Source: Clostridia bacterium (lineage in GTDB: Bacteria; Bacillota; Clostridia; Oscillospirales; Acutalibacteraceae). From it: 34,999 nucleotides of DNA. A program made the translations under genes and the position numbers. The DNA lies in the NCBI GenBank assembly GCA_017625095.1, contig JAGALQ010000033.1:1-34999 (forward strand), in the 5' to 3' direction. Under the pieces are notes generated by a model. It searched no databases, was not told where the DNA came from, and saw only the letters and a program-made list of their open reading frames with translations. Shown here piece by piece: positions 1 to 7,941 of this stretch (the stretch's first letter is position 1; each line of letters begins with the position of its first letter).

Positions 1-160
1 CCCTCGTCAGAGGGAGCTGAAAAGAGATAGGTGTATTACCTGTTTACGGGTAGCAGTGCATATAGATGCAATAATAATTCTTTGTGGCCCCTTTTAGGGG
101 CTGAGCCGGTATTAACCCCTTATAGGGGTGGAGCAAACCACCGGTTCAACCGGTGGCTTT
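1..160. other. Non-coding region with tandem GC-rich hairpins (possible IS200/IS605-type end or structured RNA)
   Basis: No convincing gene starts here. Several hairpins are directly visible: 1-14 (ccctc/gaggg, 4-nt loop), 87-101 (gcccc/ggggc, 5-nt loop), 115-129 (acccct/aggggt, 3-nt loop) and 138-156 (ccaccggt/accggtgg, 3-nt loop). A run of short GC-rich hairpins in an otherwise AT-rich spacer is typical of the ends of IS200/IS605-type elements and their guide-like RNAs. The link to that family is inference, because no tnpB remnant could be read at the window edge. Reading frames at 1-100 give no recognisable protein. Confidence 0.4.
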
Positions 161-233
161 GATTCTGAAATCTGGTTGTCAATCAGATTATAAGGAAAAT
201 AATTATAATAATAAAAATAAGTATATTTAATTA

Positions 234-263
234 TTGACTTAATATTGATATTTATAGTAATAT
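234..263 (+). promoter_or_regulatory. Probable sigma-A promoter of the capsule operon
   Basis: A -35 box TTGACT at 234-239 and a -10 box TAATAT at 258-263 are separated by 18 nt in a very AT-rich stretch. This predicts a start of transcription near 270 and a leader of about 30 nt before the first gene at 300. No terminator-like attenuator lies between promoter and gene. It is the only clear promoter found for the roughly 29 kb of tightly packed genes that follow. Confidence 0.55.
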
Positions 264-299
264 ATACTGTGTATAATTATGTATTGGTGGAGGTGTACC

Positions 300-1025
300 A
301 TGGTTGATATTCATTGCCATATTCTGCCGGGACTTGACGACGGTTCTGACAACCTTGAAGAGTCCGTGCGTATGGCTCGTCTCGCTGTTGACGGCGGAAC
401 AAAAGCAATAATCGCCACACCTCACAGCAACGTTCCCGATTCTTATCGCAATTACTGCAACAAGTCTTTTGTCGACACATTCAATACCCTGAAAGAAAGA
501 ATCAAGCAGGAGAATATTCCCTTGAAGCTGTATGCAGGTCACGAAATTTTTGCCTCTGGTGACATTGTCACCCTGATAAAAACAAAAAGGCTGCTGACTT
601 TGCGCAACTCCCGCTATCCGCTTATTGAATTTGCTTTTAAGGAGCGTGCCGAAATCGTTTATCAAAAGCTGGGTGAACTTGTTGCAGAAGGCTTTACACC
701 TATTGTTGCTCATCCGGAAAGATATGCATTTGTTGCTGAAGATGAGTTTGCACCAATGAGGCTCAAGTCAATGGGGTGCCTGCTTCAGGTGAACAAGGGA
801 AGCGTCAAAGGCAGCTTCGGCAGAGAAGCTCATGTTGTTTCAAAAAGCCTCATCAAGCATGAGGTTGCTGATTTTATTGCAAGCGATGCTCACAGCCCTT
901 ATATGAGAACCACGTATCTTTCAGATGTTCACGAAATTATCTGCGATATCCGTTCGCAAGAATACGCCGACTTGCTGTTGAGCATCAACCCGGAAAAAGT
1001 CATCAGAAACAAAAAAATCTATTGA
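300..1025 (+). CDS. CpsB/CapC-family PHP-domain protein-tyrosine phosphatase
   Basis: This 241-residue protein is a manganese-dependent tyrosine phosphatase of the PHP superfamily (CpsB, CapC, YwqE), which dephosphorylates the BY-kinases that govern capsule assembly. The metal-binding motifs are visible: HCH in the first ten residues followed by LPGLDDG, then ATPHS, GHEI, AHPERY and ASDAHSP near the end. The length is that of the family. The start at 300 was preferred over an in-frame ATG at 279 because GGAGG at 289-293 lies six bases upstream and the PHP motif begins directly after it. It is the first gene of the operon and lies just before two BY-kinase genes, its expected substrates. Confidence 0.92.
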   Translation: MVDIHCHILPGLDDGSDNLEESVRMARLAVDGGTKAIIATPHSNVPDSYRNYCNKSFVDTFNTLKERIKQENIPLKLYAGHEIFASGDIVTLIKTKRLLTLRNSRYPLIEFAFKERAEIVYQKLGELVAEGFTPIVAHPERYAFVAEDEFAPMRLKSMGCLLQVNKGSVKGSFGREAHVVSKSLIKHEVADFIASDAHSPYMRTTYLSDVHEIICDIRSQEYADLLLSINPEKVIRNKKIY

Positions 1026-1041
1026 TTATCAGGTGAATCAG

Positions 1042-1863
1042 ATGAAACCTTTCAGAATTATCGTCATAATCTTATTTGCGCTTACTACAGTTGCTTCAGC
1101 TTATCTGCTAATAAGCGAGTGGATTAAAACCGACAGAACAATACCCGAAATTACCGTTAAAGAAGATATGATCGAAGTCAGCCTGAAAGCGACTGATGAG
1201 GAGCTGCTAAACGGTGTCACTGCATATGATGAAAAGGACAAGGACCTTACGGATAAGGTTGTTGTTGAATCAATATCGCGTTTTATCGAAAAAGGTGTCA
1301 GTAAGGTAACCTACTTTGTTTGCGACAGCAATAACAATGTTGCCAAGGCGACCAGATTAATAAAGTTTTCGGAGTATGAGTCACCTAAATTCCAAGTCGA
1401 AGGCAACCTCTGTTTCTCACTTTACGAGCGTATAGATATCAGTAAGCTCATAAAGGCCACAGATAGCCTGGAGGGCGATATAAGCTCATATATTGTTGTC
1501 ACATCGAGCGATTATACAACCTCTATCGCCGGTGCATTCTCACTTGATGTTTCGGTTGTTAACCAGAAGGGCGACACTTCAATAATCAAGCTTCCGCTTA
1601 TCATTGAGGACCGACCGATCTCAGTTCCGCAGATTGAGCTTAAGGAATACCTGGTTTATACAAAAGTCGGTAAGACTGTTGATTTCAAATCTTACATTGT
1701 CGATGCACTCGGTATCGACGAAAAGACAAATCTGAAAAGTTCCGTAAGAATTGAATCAAGTGTGGATTTCGACAAGCCCGGCACATATTACGTGCATTAT
1801 TACGTAACAGACCGTATGGGTAACAGAGGACACAGTGTACTGACAGTTATTGTTGAGGAATGA
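1042..1863 (+). CDS. Membrane-anchored protein with repeated Ig-like (DUF5011-like) domains
   Basis: This 273-residue protein has an N-terminal membrane anchor (about residues 5-26), so most of it should lie outside the membrane. The rest appears to hold three Ig-like units. They are recognisable by phrases such as AYDEKDKDLTDKV, ATDSLEGDISSY and the closing pattern GTYYVHYYVTDRMGNRGH, which resemble bacterial DUF5011/HYR-type folds. ATG 1042 was chosen because AGGTGA at 1031-1036 is well spaced; an in-frame GTG at 1033 would overlap that site. Its place between phosphatase and Wzz/BY-kinase genes suggests an extracytoplasmic partner of the assembly machine. The function is unknown, and the domain assignment is by pattern only. 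Confidence 0.75.
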   Translation: MKPFRIIVIILFALTTVASAYLLISEWIKTDRTIPEITVKEDMIEVSLKATDEELLNGVTAYDEKDKDLTDKVVVESISRFIEKGVSKVTYFVCDSNNNVAKATRLIKFSEYESPKFQVEGNLCFSLYERIDISKLIKATDSLEGDISSYIVVTSSDYTTSIAGAFSLDVSVVNQKGDTSIIKLPLIIEDRPISVPQIELKEYLVYTKVGKTVDFKSYIVDALGIDEKTNLKSSVRIESSVDFDKPGTYYVHYYVTDRMGNRGHSVLTVIVEE

Positions 1864-1869
1864 TAGACT

Positions 1870-3342
1870 ATGAAGAAAAATAAAATCTCAATCGAAATTC
1901 ACAGCCTGCTGAAAGATATTATAAAGAATATCTGGGTTGTTGTTCTTTGTGCATTGATAGGTGTAATGGGTTTATATATTGCTACTCATGCGGCATATAA
2001 GCCTGCTTATACCTCAACGGCCACGCTTTCGGTTATCAGCGGCAATTCAGCAACGACTTCTTATTCGGAATACAACATTGCGACCGAGCAGGCAAATGTT
2101 CTCGTTAACATTTTTACAGAGCCTACAATCAAGGATTATGCTGCAGAATATCTTGGTGTTGACAGATTTGAAGGTTCTGTTTCCGCATATGTTGTTGAGC
2201 AGACAAACTTTATTGAGTTGCAAGTAACATCTGACCATCCTGAAAAGTCATACAATCTTCTCAATGCAATCATCAAATCGCATCATAAAGTTTCAAATAA
2301 AATTTTCAGCACTGCAAACCTTACTGTTATAAAAATGCCGACTGTTCCGACAGGTCCGTCAAACGTTCATTTAACCTCGGATTACAGCCTTGCCGTATCA
2401 GGTGCCGTAACAATAGCATTTGCGGTGATAATAGTATTCTCTCTTATGCGTAACACTATAAAAAAGGAAAAGGATTTTGACGAAAAAATCGATTCCAAGC
2501 TCATCGGTACTATTGTTCACGAATCGAAAAGGAAGTCCTGGAGTGATATAAAAAACAAAAGCAAAAAAGGTTTGCTGATACACAATAACGTATATATGAG
2601 TCTGCGCTTTACAGAAAGTTTCCACAAAATTGCGGCAAAGCTTGAGCATAAGAAAAATAACTCAGGCGGCAAGGCTTTTGCAATTACAAGTGTTTCTGAA
2701 AATGAAGGCAAATCAACCTGTGCGGCAAACATTGCCGTATCGCTGGCTGCCAGAGGCAATAAGGTGCTTCTCATAGACCTTGATTTCAAGAAGCCTGCAC
2801 TTTATAAAATTTTCAGTGAGGAATCACTGGAAGATCTCGATCCTAACGAATCACTCAGCCGTGAAACTGAGTTTACCGATTTTAGTTTCAGAAAACTTAA
2901 AAAGACAAATCTTTCACTCGCCTTAGTTACCAAGGCTAATCCGCTTAACAAAAAACTCATCAGCGATTCAGGCGTTTCGGTGCTGATAAACAAGATTAGG
3001 CCAGAATATGATTTCATTATTGTTGACACAGCACCTATGGCTGCAGATTCATCGGTTACCGATATAATCAATATGGTTGACGAGACTATTCTGGTTATAA
3101 GGACAGATACCGTAAATGTAAACGTACTCAATGATTCAATTGCAACAATCAGTAAAATAAGCTCTAATCTGGCAGGCTGTATTCTCAATGATGTTTATAT
3201 GAGTTCAATTCCATTCAGCATTACCGGTGACGATGAAAGCAGCGGCTACGGCCGATACGGCTACGGCAGGTATTCTTATTACGGTCACTATGGTCGTAAT
3301 ACCATCCCTAAAAACTCAGACCAAAATAAAGTGAAAGAATGA
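1870..3342 (+). CDS. Wzz/BY-kinase fusion protein 1 (polysaccharide co-polymerase with tyrosine kinase)
   Basis: This 490-residue protein joins a Wzz chain-length domain (membrane segments at about 20-40 and 178-198 around an outside loop) to a cytoplasmic BY-kinase. The kinase motifs are Walker A ENEGKST with K281, Walker A' DLDFKKP at 303-309 and Walker B IIVDT with D386. The tail has seven tyrosines between 460 and 474 (GYGRYGYGRYSYYGHYGR), the usual autophosphorylation cluster. The Walker A loop has EN where relatives usually have PG, so activity may be altered, although the nucleotide-contact lysine is intact. In many Firmicutes these two parts are separate proteins (CpsC/CpsD); here they are fused. 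A paralogue follows 6 nt later. Confidence 0.88.
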   Translation: MKKNKISIEIHSLLKDIIKNIWVVVLCALIGVMGLYIATHAAYKPAYTSTATLSVISGNSATTSYSEYNIATEQANVLVNIFTEPTIKDYAAEYLGVDRFEGSVSAYVVEQTNFIELQVTSDHPEKSYNLLNAIIKSHHKVSNKIFSTANLTVIKMPTVPTGPSNVHLTSDYSLAVSGAVTIAFAVIIVFSLMRNTIKKEKDFDEKIDSKLIGTIVHESKRKSWSDIKNKSKKGLLIHNNVYMSLRFTESFHKIAAKLEHKKNNSGGKAFAITSVSENEGKSTCAANIAVSLAARGNKVLLIDLDFKKPALYKIFSEESLEDLDPNESLSRETEFTDFSFRKLKKTNLSLALVTKANPLNKKLISDSGVSVLINKIRPEYDFIIVDTAPMAADSSVTDIINMVDETILVIRTDTVNVNVLNDSIATISKISSNLAGCILNDVYMSSIPFSITGDDESSGYGRYGYGRYSYYGHYGRNTIPKNSDQNKVKE

Positions 3343-3348
3343 TTTGAA

Positions 3349-4815
3349 ATGAATCAGACAACTGAAAATAAAAAAGATACTTTCGTTACAATTTATCTGA
3401 ACGATATTATTAAAGCCCTTTACAGATTCTGGTGGGTTTGTGTTGCGGCTGCTGTGCTTTTCGGCGGCTTCAGTGCACTGAGAAGCAAACTCAACTATGT
3501 TCCCGAGTATCAGTCAAGCGTAACGCTGACCGTTAATACCCAAAATGATAGCGGATCAATCAAGGGAGTATCAGTATATGCTTTTTACTACGATACTACT
3601 ACAGCGTCTCTGCTCTCCACAACCTTCCCTTATATTCTTAATTACAATTTGCTTCAGGAAGCCATATGCGAAGACCTCGGCACTTCATATATGCCTGCTC
3701 GTCTTAATGCATCGGCTGTACCCGGAACAAATATGTTCACGCTGACTTCAACAGGACGAGATCCGCAGCTCACATATGATGTGCTGATGGCGGCGATTGA
3801 TAATTACCCGACCTTTGCAAAATATGTTGTAGGCAATATTAAGTTTGAAATCCTCAAGCATCCTACCGTTGCGACATCGCCGAACAACAAGGTTGATTAT
3901 TTTAACGAGGCTGTCAAGGGTGCTATAGTCGGTTTGTTCTTCGGCTTGATGTTTATACTTATCTACATTCTTCAGCGTAAAACGGTCAAGACGAAAAACG
4001 ATATAAAAAATCAGCTCAATCTCGATACGCTTGCGACTATTCCCAACGTAAAATTCAAAAAGAGAGCTATGCCCGGTGACAAAACTCTGATTTTTACCAA
4101 TCCCGATATCGGAAGCGCATTCCCTGAATCTTTCCGTGTGCTCAGGAACGTTTTTATTTCTTCGCTCAGAAAGAATGAAAAAATAATTATGACAACAAGT
4201 TCCGTTCCCGGTGAAGGCAAAACCACAATAGCAACAAACCTTGCTATAGCTCTGGCGGACCACGGCAAAAACGTCCTTATTTTTGATGCGGATATAAGAC
4301 ATCCGAGTGTTGAGTTGATTTTGGGTATTGATACCGAAACGATAGAATACGAAACTGTTACTCCGCTATATAAAATTGCATATATAGAGCAGTATAATCT
4401 CAGGCTTCTTATGCCTTCAGCAAGTGAGGAATTGGAAACAGAATACCTGAATTCAAATGATATAAAAAAAATGTTCGATGAAATCAGGGATTCTTATGAT
4501 TATATTATCGTGGACACTCCTCCTTGCGGTATTATATCAGACGCACTGTTTATTGCACAGTATTCGGATGCTGCAATCTTTGTAACGTATCAGGATTCGG
4601 TCAGAGTTTCACGGGTTAAGAAAACTATAGACAACCTTATGTCTACTGAAGTGCGTGTTCTTGGTTGTGTTCTCAACGGAACTGCCCAAGGTCTTTCGGG
4701 TTACGGTTATGGTTATGGTTATGGCTATGGCTACGGTTACGGTTATGGCTACGGTTACGGCGAAGACAACCGTAAAAAAGAAAGGAAAAGCCGCAAAAGT
4801 AAAAATCGCGAATAG
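3349..4815 (+). CDS. Wzz/BY-kinase fusion protein 2 with (Gly-Tyr)10 tail
   Basis: This 488-residue paralogue of the preceding gene has the same layout: membrane segments near 26-44 and 190-208 around a Wzz loop, then a BY-kinase domain. The kinase motifs match the consensus well: Walker A SSVPGEGKTT with K291, Walker A' DADIRHP at 313-319, and Walker B YIIVDTPP with D389. The C-terminus is striking. Residues 451-470 are ten uninterrupted Gly-Tyr pairs, followed by a basic tail rich in Lys and Arg. Family tyrosine clusters usually hold fewer, irregularly spaced tyrosines. It probably forms mixed complexes with the first kinase and is a substrate of the phosphatase at the head of the operon. 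Confidence 0.9.
   Translation: MNQTTENKKDTFVTIYLNDIIKALYRFWWVCVAAAVLFGGFSALRSKLNYVPEYQSSVTLTVNTQNDSGSIKGVSVYAFYYDTTTASLLSTTFPYILNYNLLQEAICEDLGTSYMPARLNASAVPGTNMFTLTSTGRDPQLTYDVLMAAIDNYPTFAKYVVGNIKFEILKHPTVATSPNNKVDYFNEAVKGAIVGLFFGLMFILIYILQRKTVKTKNDIKNQLNLDTLATIPNVKFKKRAMPGDKTLIFTNPDIGSAFPESFRVLRNVFISSLRKNEKIIMTTSSVPGEGKTTIATNLAIALADHGKNVLIFDADIRHPSVELILGIDTETIEYETVTPLYKIAYIEQYNLRLLMPSASEELETEYLNSNDIKKMFDEIRDSYDYIIVDTPPCGIISDALFIAQYSDAAIFVTYQDSVRVSRVKKTIDNLMSTEVRVLGCVLNGTAQGLSGYGYGYGYGYGYGYGYGYGYGEDNRKKERKSRKSKNRE
4699..4758 (+). repeat. In-frame hexanucleotide repeat (ggYtaY)10 encoding (Gly-Tyr)10
   Basis: Ten consecutive six-base units of the form ggt/ggc plus tat/tac cover these 60 bases in frame with the kinase gene. 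Third bases vary between T and C while the protein sequence stays perfect, so selection or repeated duplication has kept the Gly-Tyr pattern. Gain or loss of units would change the number of tyrosines without breaking the frame. Confidence 0.9.
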
Positions 4816-4824
4816 ATAACCGCG

Positions 4825-4848
4825 AAGCGGAAAAAACAGTTTCCGCTT
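4825..4848 (+). other. Intercistronic hairpin between kinase and aminotransferase genes
   Basis: A perfect 9-bp inverted repeat (aagcggaaa / tttccgctt) with a 6-nt loop lies in the 62-nt gap after the second kinase. No T-run follows, so it is unlikely to be an efficient intrinsic terminator. An RNA-stability or processing role that separates the assembly genes from the biosynthesis genes is possible. Confidence 0.5.
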
Positions 4849-4877
4849 GTTATATTACTCTAAAATGAGGTCAAGTT

Positions 4878-6083
4878 ATGGCTAACATACCTTTCAGTCC
4901 GCCCGATATAACGGAGGCAGAAATAAATGAAGTCTGTGAAGCACTTCGTTCCGGTTGGATAACCACCGGTCCGAGAACGAAAGAGTTTGAACGCAGACTT
5001 GCGGAATACTGCGGCACTCAGAAGGTTGCTTGTCTGAATTCCGCAACTGCCGCACTTGAGCTTAATCTGCGTGTGCTTGGTATAGGAGAAGGCGATGAGG
5101 TAATTGTACCCGCCTATACATATACCGCTTCTGCTTCTGCAGTTGCTCATGTCGGCGCGAAAATTGTGTTTATAGACAGTCAGCCCGATTCATTCGAAAT
5201 GAATTACGATTTGATGGAAGAGGCTATAAATGAAAAAACAAAGGCAATAATACCCGTTGACCTTGCAGGTGTCATATGTGACTATGACAGGATTTTTGCT
5301 GCTGTTGAGAATAAGAAGCATCTGTTTTCCGCATCCGGTGATGTTCAGCGGGCAATAGGAAGAGTTGCGGTTGTAGCGGACTGTGCTCATGCGCTCGGTG
5401 CTGAAAAATACGGTAAAAAAGCAGGTGCAATAGCCGATTTTACATCTTTTTCTTTCCATGCGGTCAAAAACCTTACCACAGCAGAGGGCGGTGCCGCAAC
5501 ATGGAGAAGTATAGACGGAATAGATAACGGTGAGCTTTACCAAAAGTATATGCTCTACAGTCTGCACGGTCAGTCAAAGGATGCACTCAGCAAAACCCGG
5601 GCAGGGGCATGGGAATATGATATTGTCGGTCCGTGGTACAAATGTAATATGACCGATATAACAGCCGCAATCGGTATCAAGCAACTTGAAAGATATCCTT
5701 CTCTGATTGAGAGACGAAAAGAAATTATAATGCAATATAACAGTATGTGTGACAGTCTCGGAATATCCTACCTCAATCACTATACCCCGCACAGTTCTTC
5801 ATCGGGACATCTTTACATAACAAGAATTCCGGGCATAACCGAAGAGATAAGAAACTGTATCATAACAGATATGGCGGAAAGAGGAATTGCCTGCAACGTT
5901 CATTACAAACCGCTACCGATGATGACCGCCTATAAAAAACTCGGCTTTGATATTGCTGATTTTCCGAATGCATACAGTTTCTATGCAAAAGAAATAACAC
6001 TTCCCCTGCATACGAAGCTTTCGGATGAGGATGTAAAGACCGTTTGCGAAACCTTTGCCGAAGTTGTTAAAAAATATATTTAA
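4878..6083 (+). CDS. DegT/DnrJ/EryC1/StrS-family sugar aminotransferase
   Basis: This 401-residue PLP enzyme belongs to the family that transaminates nucleotide-linked 4-keto (or 3-keto) sugars to amino sugars. It shows the N-terminal SGWITTGP segment, the substrate-binding stretch PAYTYTASA and the PLP-lysine motif SFHAVKNLTTAEGG with Lys197. GAGG lies 7 nt before the ATG. It directly precedes the initiating phosphoglycosyltransferase, so its product may be the first sugar of the repeat. A dedicated 4,6-dehydratase of the PglF type was not seen in the window. The only dehydratase is the CapE-like enzyme at 24045. The exact substrate cannot be told from sequence alone. Confidence 0.9.
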   Translation: MANIPFSPPDITEAEINEVCEALRSGWITTGPRTKEFERRLAEYCGTQKVACLNSATAALELNLRVLGIGEGDEVIVPAYTYTASASAVAHVGAKIVFIDSQPDSFEMNYDLMEEAINEKTKAIIPVDLAGVICDYDRIFAAVENKKHLFSASGDVQRAIGRVAVVADCAHALGAEKYGKKAGAIADFTSFSFHAVKNLTTAEGGAATWRSIDGIDNGELYQKYMLYSLHGQSKDALSKTRAGAWEYDIVGPWYKCNMTDITAAIGIKQLERYPSLIERRKEIIMQYNSMCDSLGISYLNHYTPHSSSSGHLYITRIPGITEEIRNCIITDMAERGIACNVHYKPLPMMTAYKKLGFDIADFPNAYSFYAKEITLPLHTKLSDEDVKTVCETFAEVVKKYI

Positions 6084-6094
6084 GGAAGTAAGCT

Positions 6095-6781
6095 ATGATG
6101 CTGCGAAAATGGGAAAACCTTCCACCTGAAATGCAGATGCCAGAAGTAAAAGAATATTATGATTTGCTCAGCAAGAAAAAGTTACAGCTTGTGCTTAAAC
6201 GTGTTTTCGATGTAACTGTATCTTTTCTTCTGTTGGTTTTGCTTTTTCCGGTTTTCACTGTTCTTGCAATTGCTATCAAACTTGATTCCAAAGGTCCTGT
6301 TTTTTATCGTCAGATCAGAGTTACCAGATACGGTGAAAAATTCCGTATATTTAAATTCCGCTCAATGGTAACGGATGCTGATAAGGGCTCACTCTTAACA
6401 GTAGGCGGCGATTCAAGAATCACAAGAACGGGTAAGTTTATCCGCAAATACAAGCTTGACGAACTCAGTCAGCTTCTTGACGTGTTCAGGGGTACAATGA
6501 CTTTTGTCGGCACTCGCCCTGAGGTTCCGAAATATGTTGAGAAATATACTCCTGAAATGATGGCTACTCTTCTTATGCCGGCAGGAATAACTTCTGAAGC
6601 AAGCGTTTACTACAAAGATGAAAATGAATTGCTTGATGGGGCAGAAGACGTTGAAAAGACATATCTCGAGGTTGTGCTTTCTGACAAAATGAAATATAAC
6701 CTTGCTGCCATCAGAAGCTTCAGCCTTATTGATGATATTAAAGTTATGATATTAACCGTTCTTGAAGTATTCCGTAAGTGA
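6095..6781 (+). CDS. Undecaprenyl-phosphate sugar phosphotransferase (initiating monotopic phosphoglycosyltransferase)
   Basis: This 228-residue enzyme transfers a sugar-1-phosphate from a UDP-sugar to undecaprenyl phosphate, the first membrane step. It has one hydrophobic hairpin (about 36-60) and then the bacterial sugar transferase domain, with GPVFYRQIRV, FKFRSM, KLDELSQLLDVFRG and MTFVGTRPEV. It lacks the extra four-helix N-terminal domain of WbaP/WcaJ, so it is of the small PglC-like type. GGAAG lies upstream of the tandem ATG ATG start. Together with the aminotransferase before it and the PglA-like enzyme after it, it resembles the opening of a pgl-type pathway. Confidence 0.92.
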   Translation: MMLRKWENLPPEMQMPEVKEYYDLLSKKKLQLVLKRVFDVTVSFLLLVLLFPVFTVLAIAIKLDSKGPVFYRQIRVTRYGEKFRIFKFRSMVTDADKGSLLTVGGDSRITRTGKFIRKYKLDELSQLLDVFRGTMTFVGTRPEVPKYVEKYTPEMMATLLMPAGITSEASVYYKDENELLDGAEDVEKTYLEVVLSDKMKYNLAAIRSFSLIDDIKVMILTVLEVFRK

Positions 6782-6791
6782 GGAATTTCAG

Positions 6792-7925
6792 ATGAAAAAC
6801 CAAAAACATCTTATAGCGATTCTTACCAATAACGATGACGATATTTACTGCTTTCGTAAAGAGCTTATTGAAGACATAATCAATGCCGGTTACGAAATTC
6901 TTATATCATGTCCTGACGGTGAGAAGTTTGATCTTATGCAGCACATTGAATACCGTTACGATAACCCCGATATAGACAGAAGGGGCACAAATATAGCTGC
7001 CGATCTGAAGCTGTTTTTTCATTATGTCAGGCTTTTTGTCAAAAACAAGCCGTCAGTTGTGCTTACATACACGGCAAAGCCTAATGTTTATGCGGGAATT
7101 GCGGCATATATTCTCGGTATACCGTGTATAAGCAATGTCACAGGTTTCGGAAGCGTGCTCAACGAAAACGGATTCAAGCAAAAGCTTATTATGACACTTT
7201 TCAGATTTGCTTTTCGCCGCTCCGCCTGTGTTATGTTTCAGAATTTGACCAATATGAAGCTCGCAGAAGAATCCGGTATGGTCAAAGGTGAACATATGCT
7301 CATCCCGGGCTCCGGAGTAAATACTGAAAGGTATCCGCTTCAACCTTATCCCGACGGCGGTGACGGCAAGACAGGAGAAAAGGTTGTTTTCAACTATATC
7401 GGCAGAATACTTCACGATAAAGGTGTTGACGACTATATTGAAGCTGCCGGCAGAATAAAGGCAGACTATCCGCAGACCGAGTTCAATATGCTCGGATTCA
7501 TCGAGCTCACCGAGATGCATTATAAGCAGCTGCTGGAATCGCTCGAAGAAAAAGATATTATACACTACAGAGGAAGCCTTAAAGATATCAAAAGCTTTGT
7601 CGCAGTATCGCACGCAACAATTCACCCGTCAACCTACGGTGAGGGAATGAGTAACGTCCTTCTTGAAAGCGCATCAAGCGGCAGACCTATTATTTCAACT
7701 GATAATCCGGGCTGCATGGAAACCTTCATCGATGGTCAAACAGGTTTCTTGTATCATGGCGGAGACGTCGATGCTTTGTGCGAGCAAATAAAAAAATTCC
7801 TTGCTTTACCAAACGAAAAAAGAAAAAAAATGGGCGAAAAAGGCAGAGAATATATAAAAGAAAATTTCTCAAGAGACATTGTTATAAATGCTTATCTTGA
7901 AAAAATAAACAGTCTGTGCAAATAA
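6792..7925 (+). CDS. Glycosyltransferase family 4, PglA/WbnH-like
   Basis: This 377-residue GT-B enzyme probably adds the second sugar to the lipid-linked intermediate. The N-terminal domain has the phrase LTYTAKPNVYAGIAA, typical of PglA-type alpha-1,3-N-acetylgalactosaminyltransferases and related galacturonosyltransferases. The donor domain ends with the E-x7-E motif EGMSNVLLE near residue 290. ATG 6792 was chosen because AGGAA at 6781-6785 is correctly spaced. An in-frame TTG at 6762 lies inside the preceding gene and would have no site. Its position right after the initiating transferase supports an early role. Sugar specificity is inferred from the family only. Confidence 0.87.
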   Translation: MKNQKHLIAILTNNDDDIYCFRKELIEDIINAGYEILISCPDGEKFDLMQHIEYRYDNPDIDRRGTNIAADLKLFFHYVRLFVKNKPSVVLTYTAKPNVYAGIAAYILGIPCISNVTGFGSVLNENGFKQKLIMTLFRFAFRRSACVMFQNLTNMKLAEESGMVKGEHMLIPGSGVNTERYPLQPYPDGGDGKTGEKVVFNYIGRILHDKGVDDYIEAAGRIKADYPQTEFNMLGFIELTEMHYKQLLESLEEKDIIHYRGSLKDIKSFVAVSHATIHPSTYGEGMSNVLLESASSGRPIISTDNPGCMETFIDGQTGFLYHGGDVDALCEQIKKFLALPNEKRKKMGEKGREYIKENFSRDIVINAYLEKINSLCK

Positions 7926-7941
7926 GGGAGTCGAAATCATT

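Noticed and set aside
264-299. Riboswitch or attenuator in the operon leader
   Set aside because: The predicted leader is only about 30 nt and shows no stem with a T-run.
252-713. Long open frame on the opposite strand of the phosphatase gene
   Set aside because: It lacks a ribosome binding site and recognisable domains, and mirrors the codon pattern of the true gene. The same holds for the other antisense open frames in the window.
4699-4758. CRISPR-like or intergenic repeat
   Set aside because: The repeat is fully in frame with the kinase gene, has no spacers, and varies only at third codon positions.
4825-4848. Intrinsic terminator after the kinase genes
   Set aside because: The stem is good but no T-run follows, and the downstream genes have no other visible promoter.
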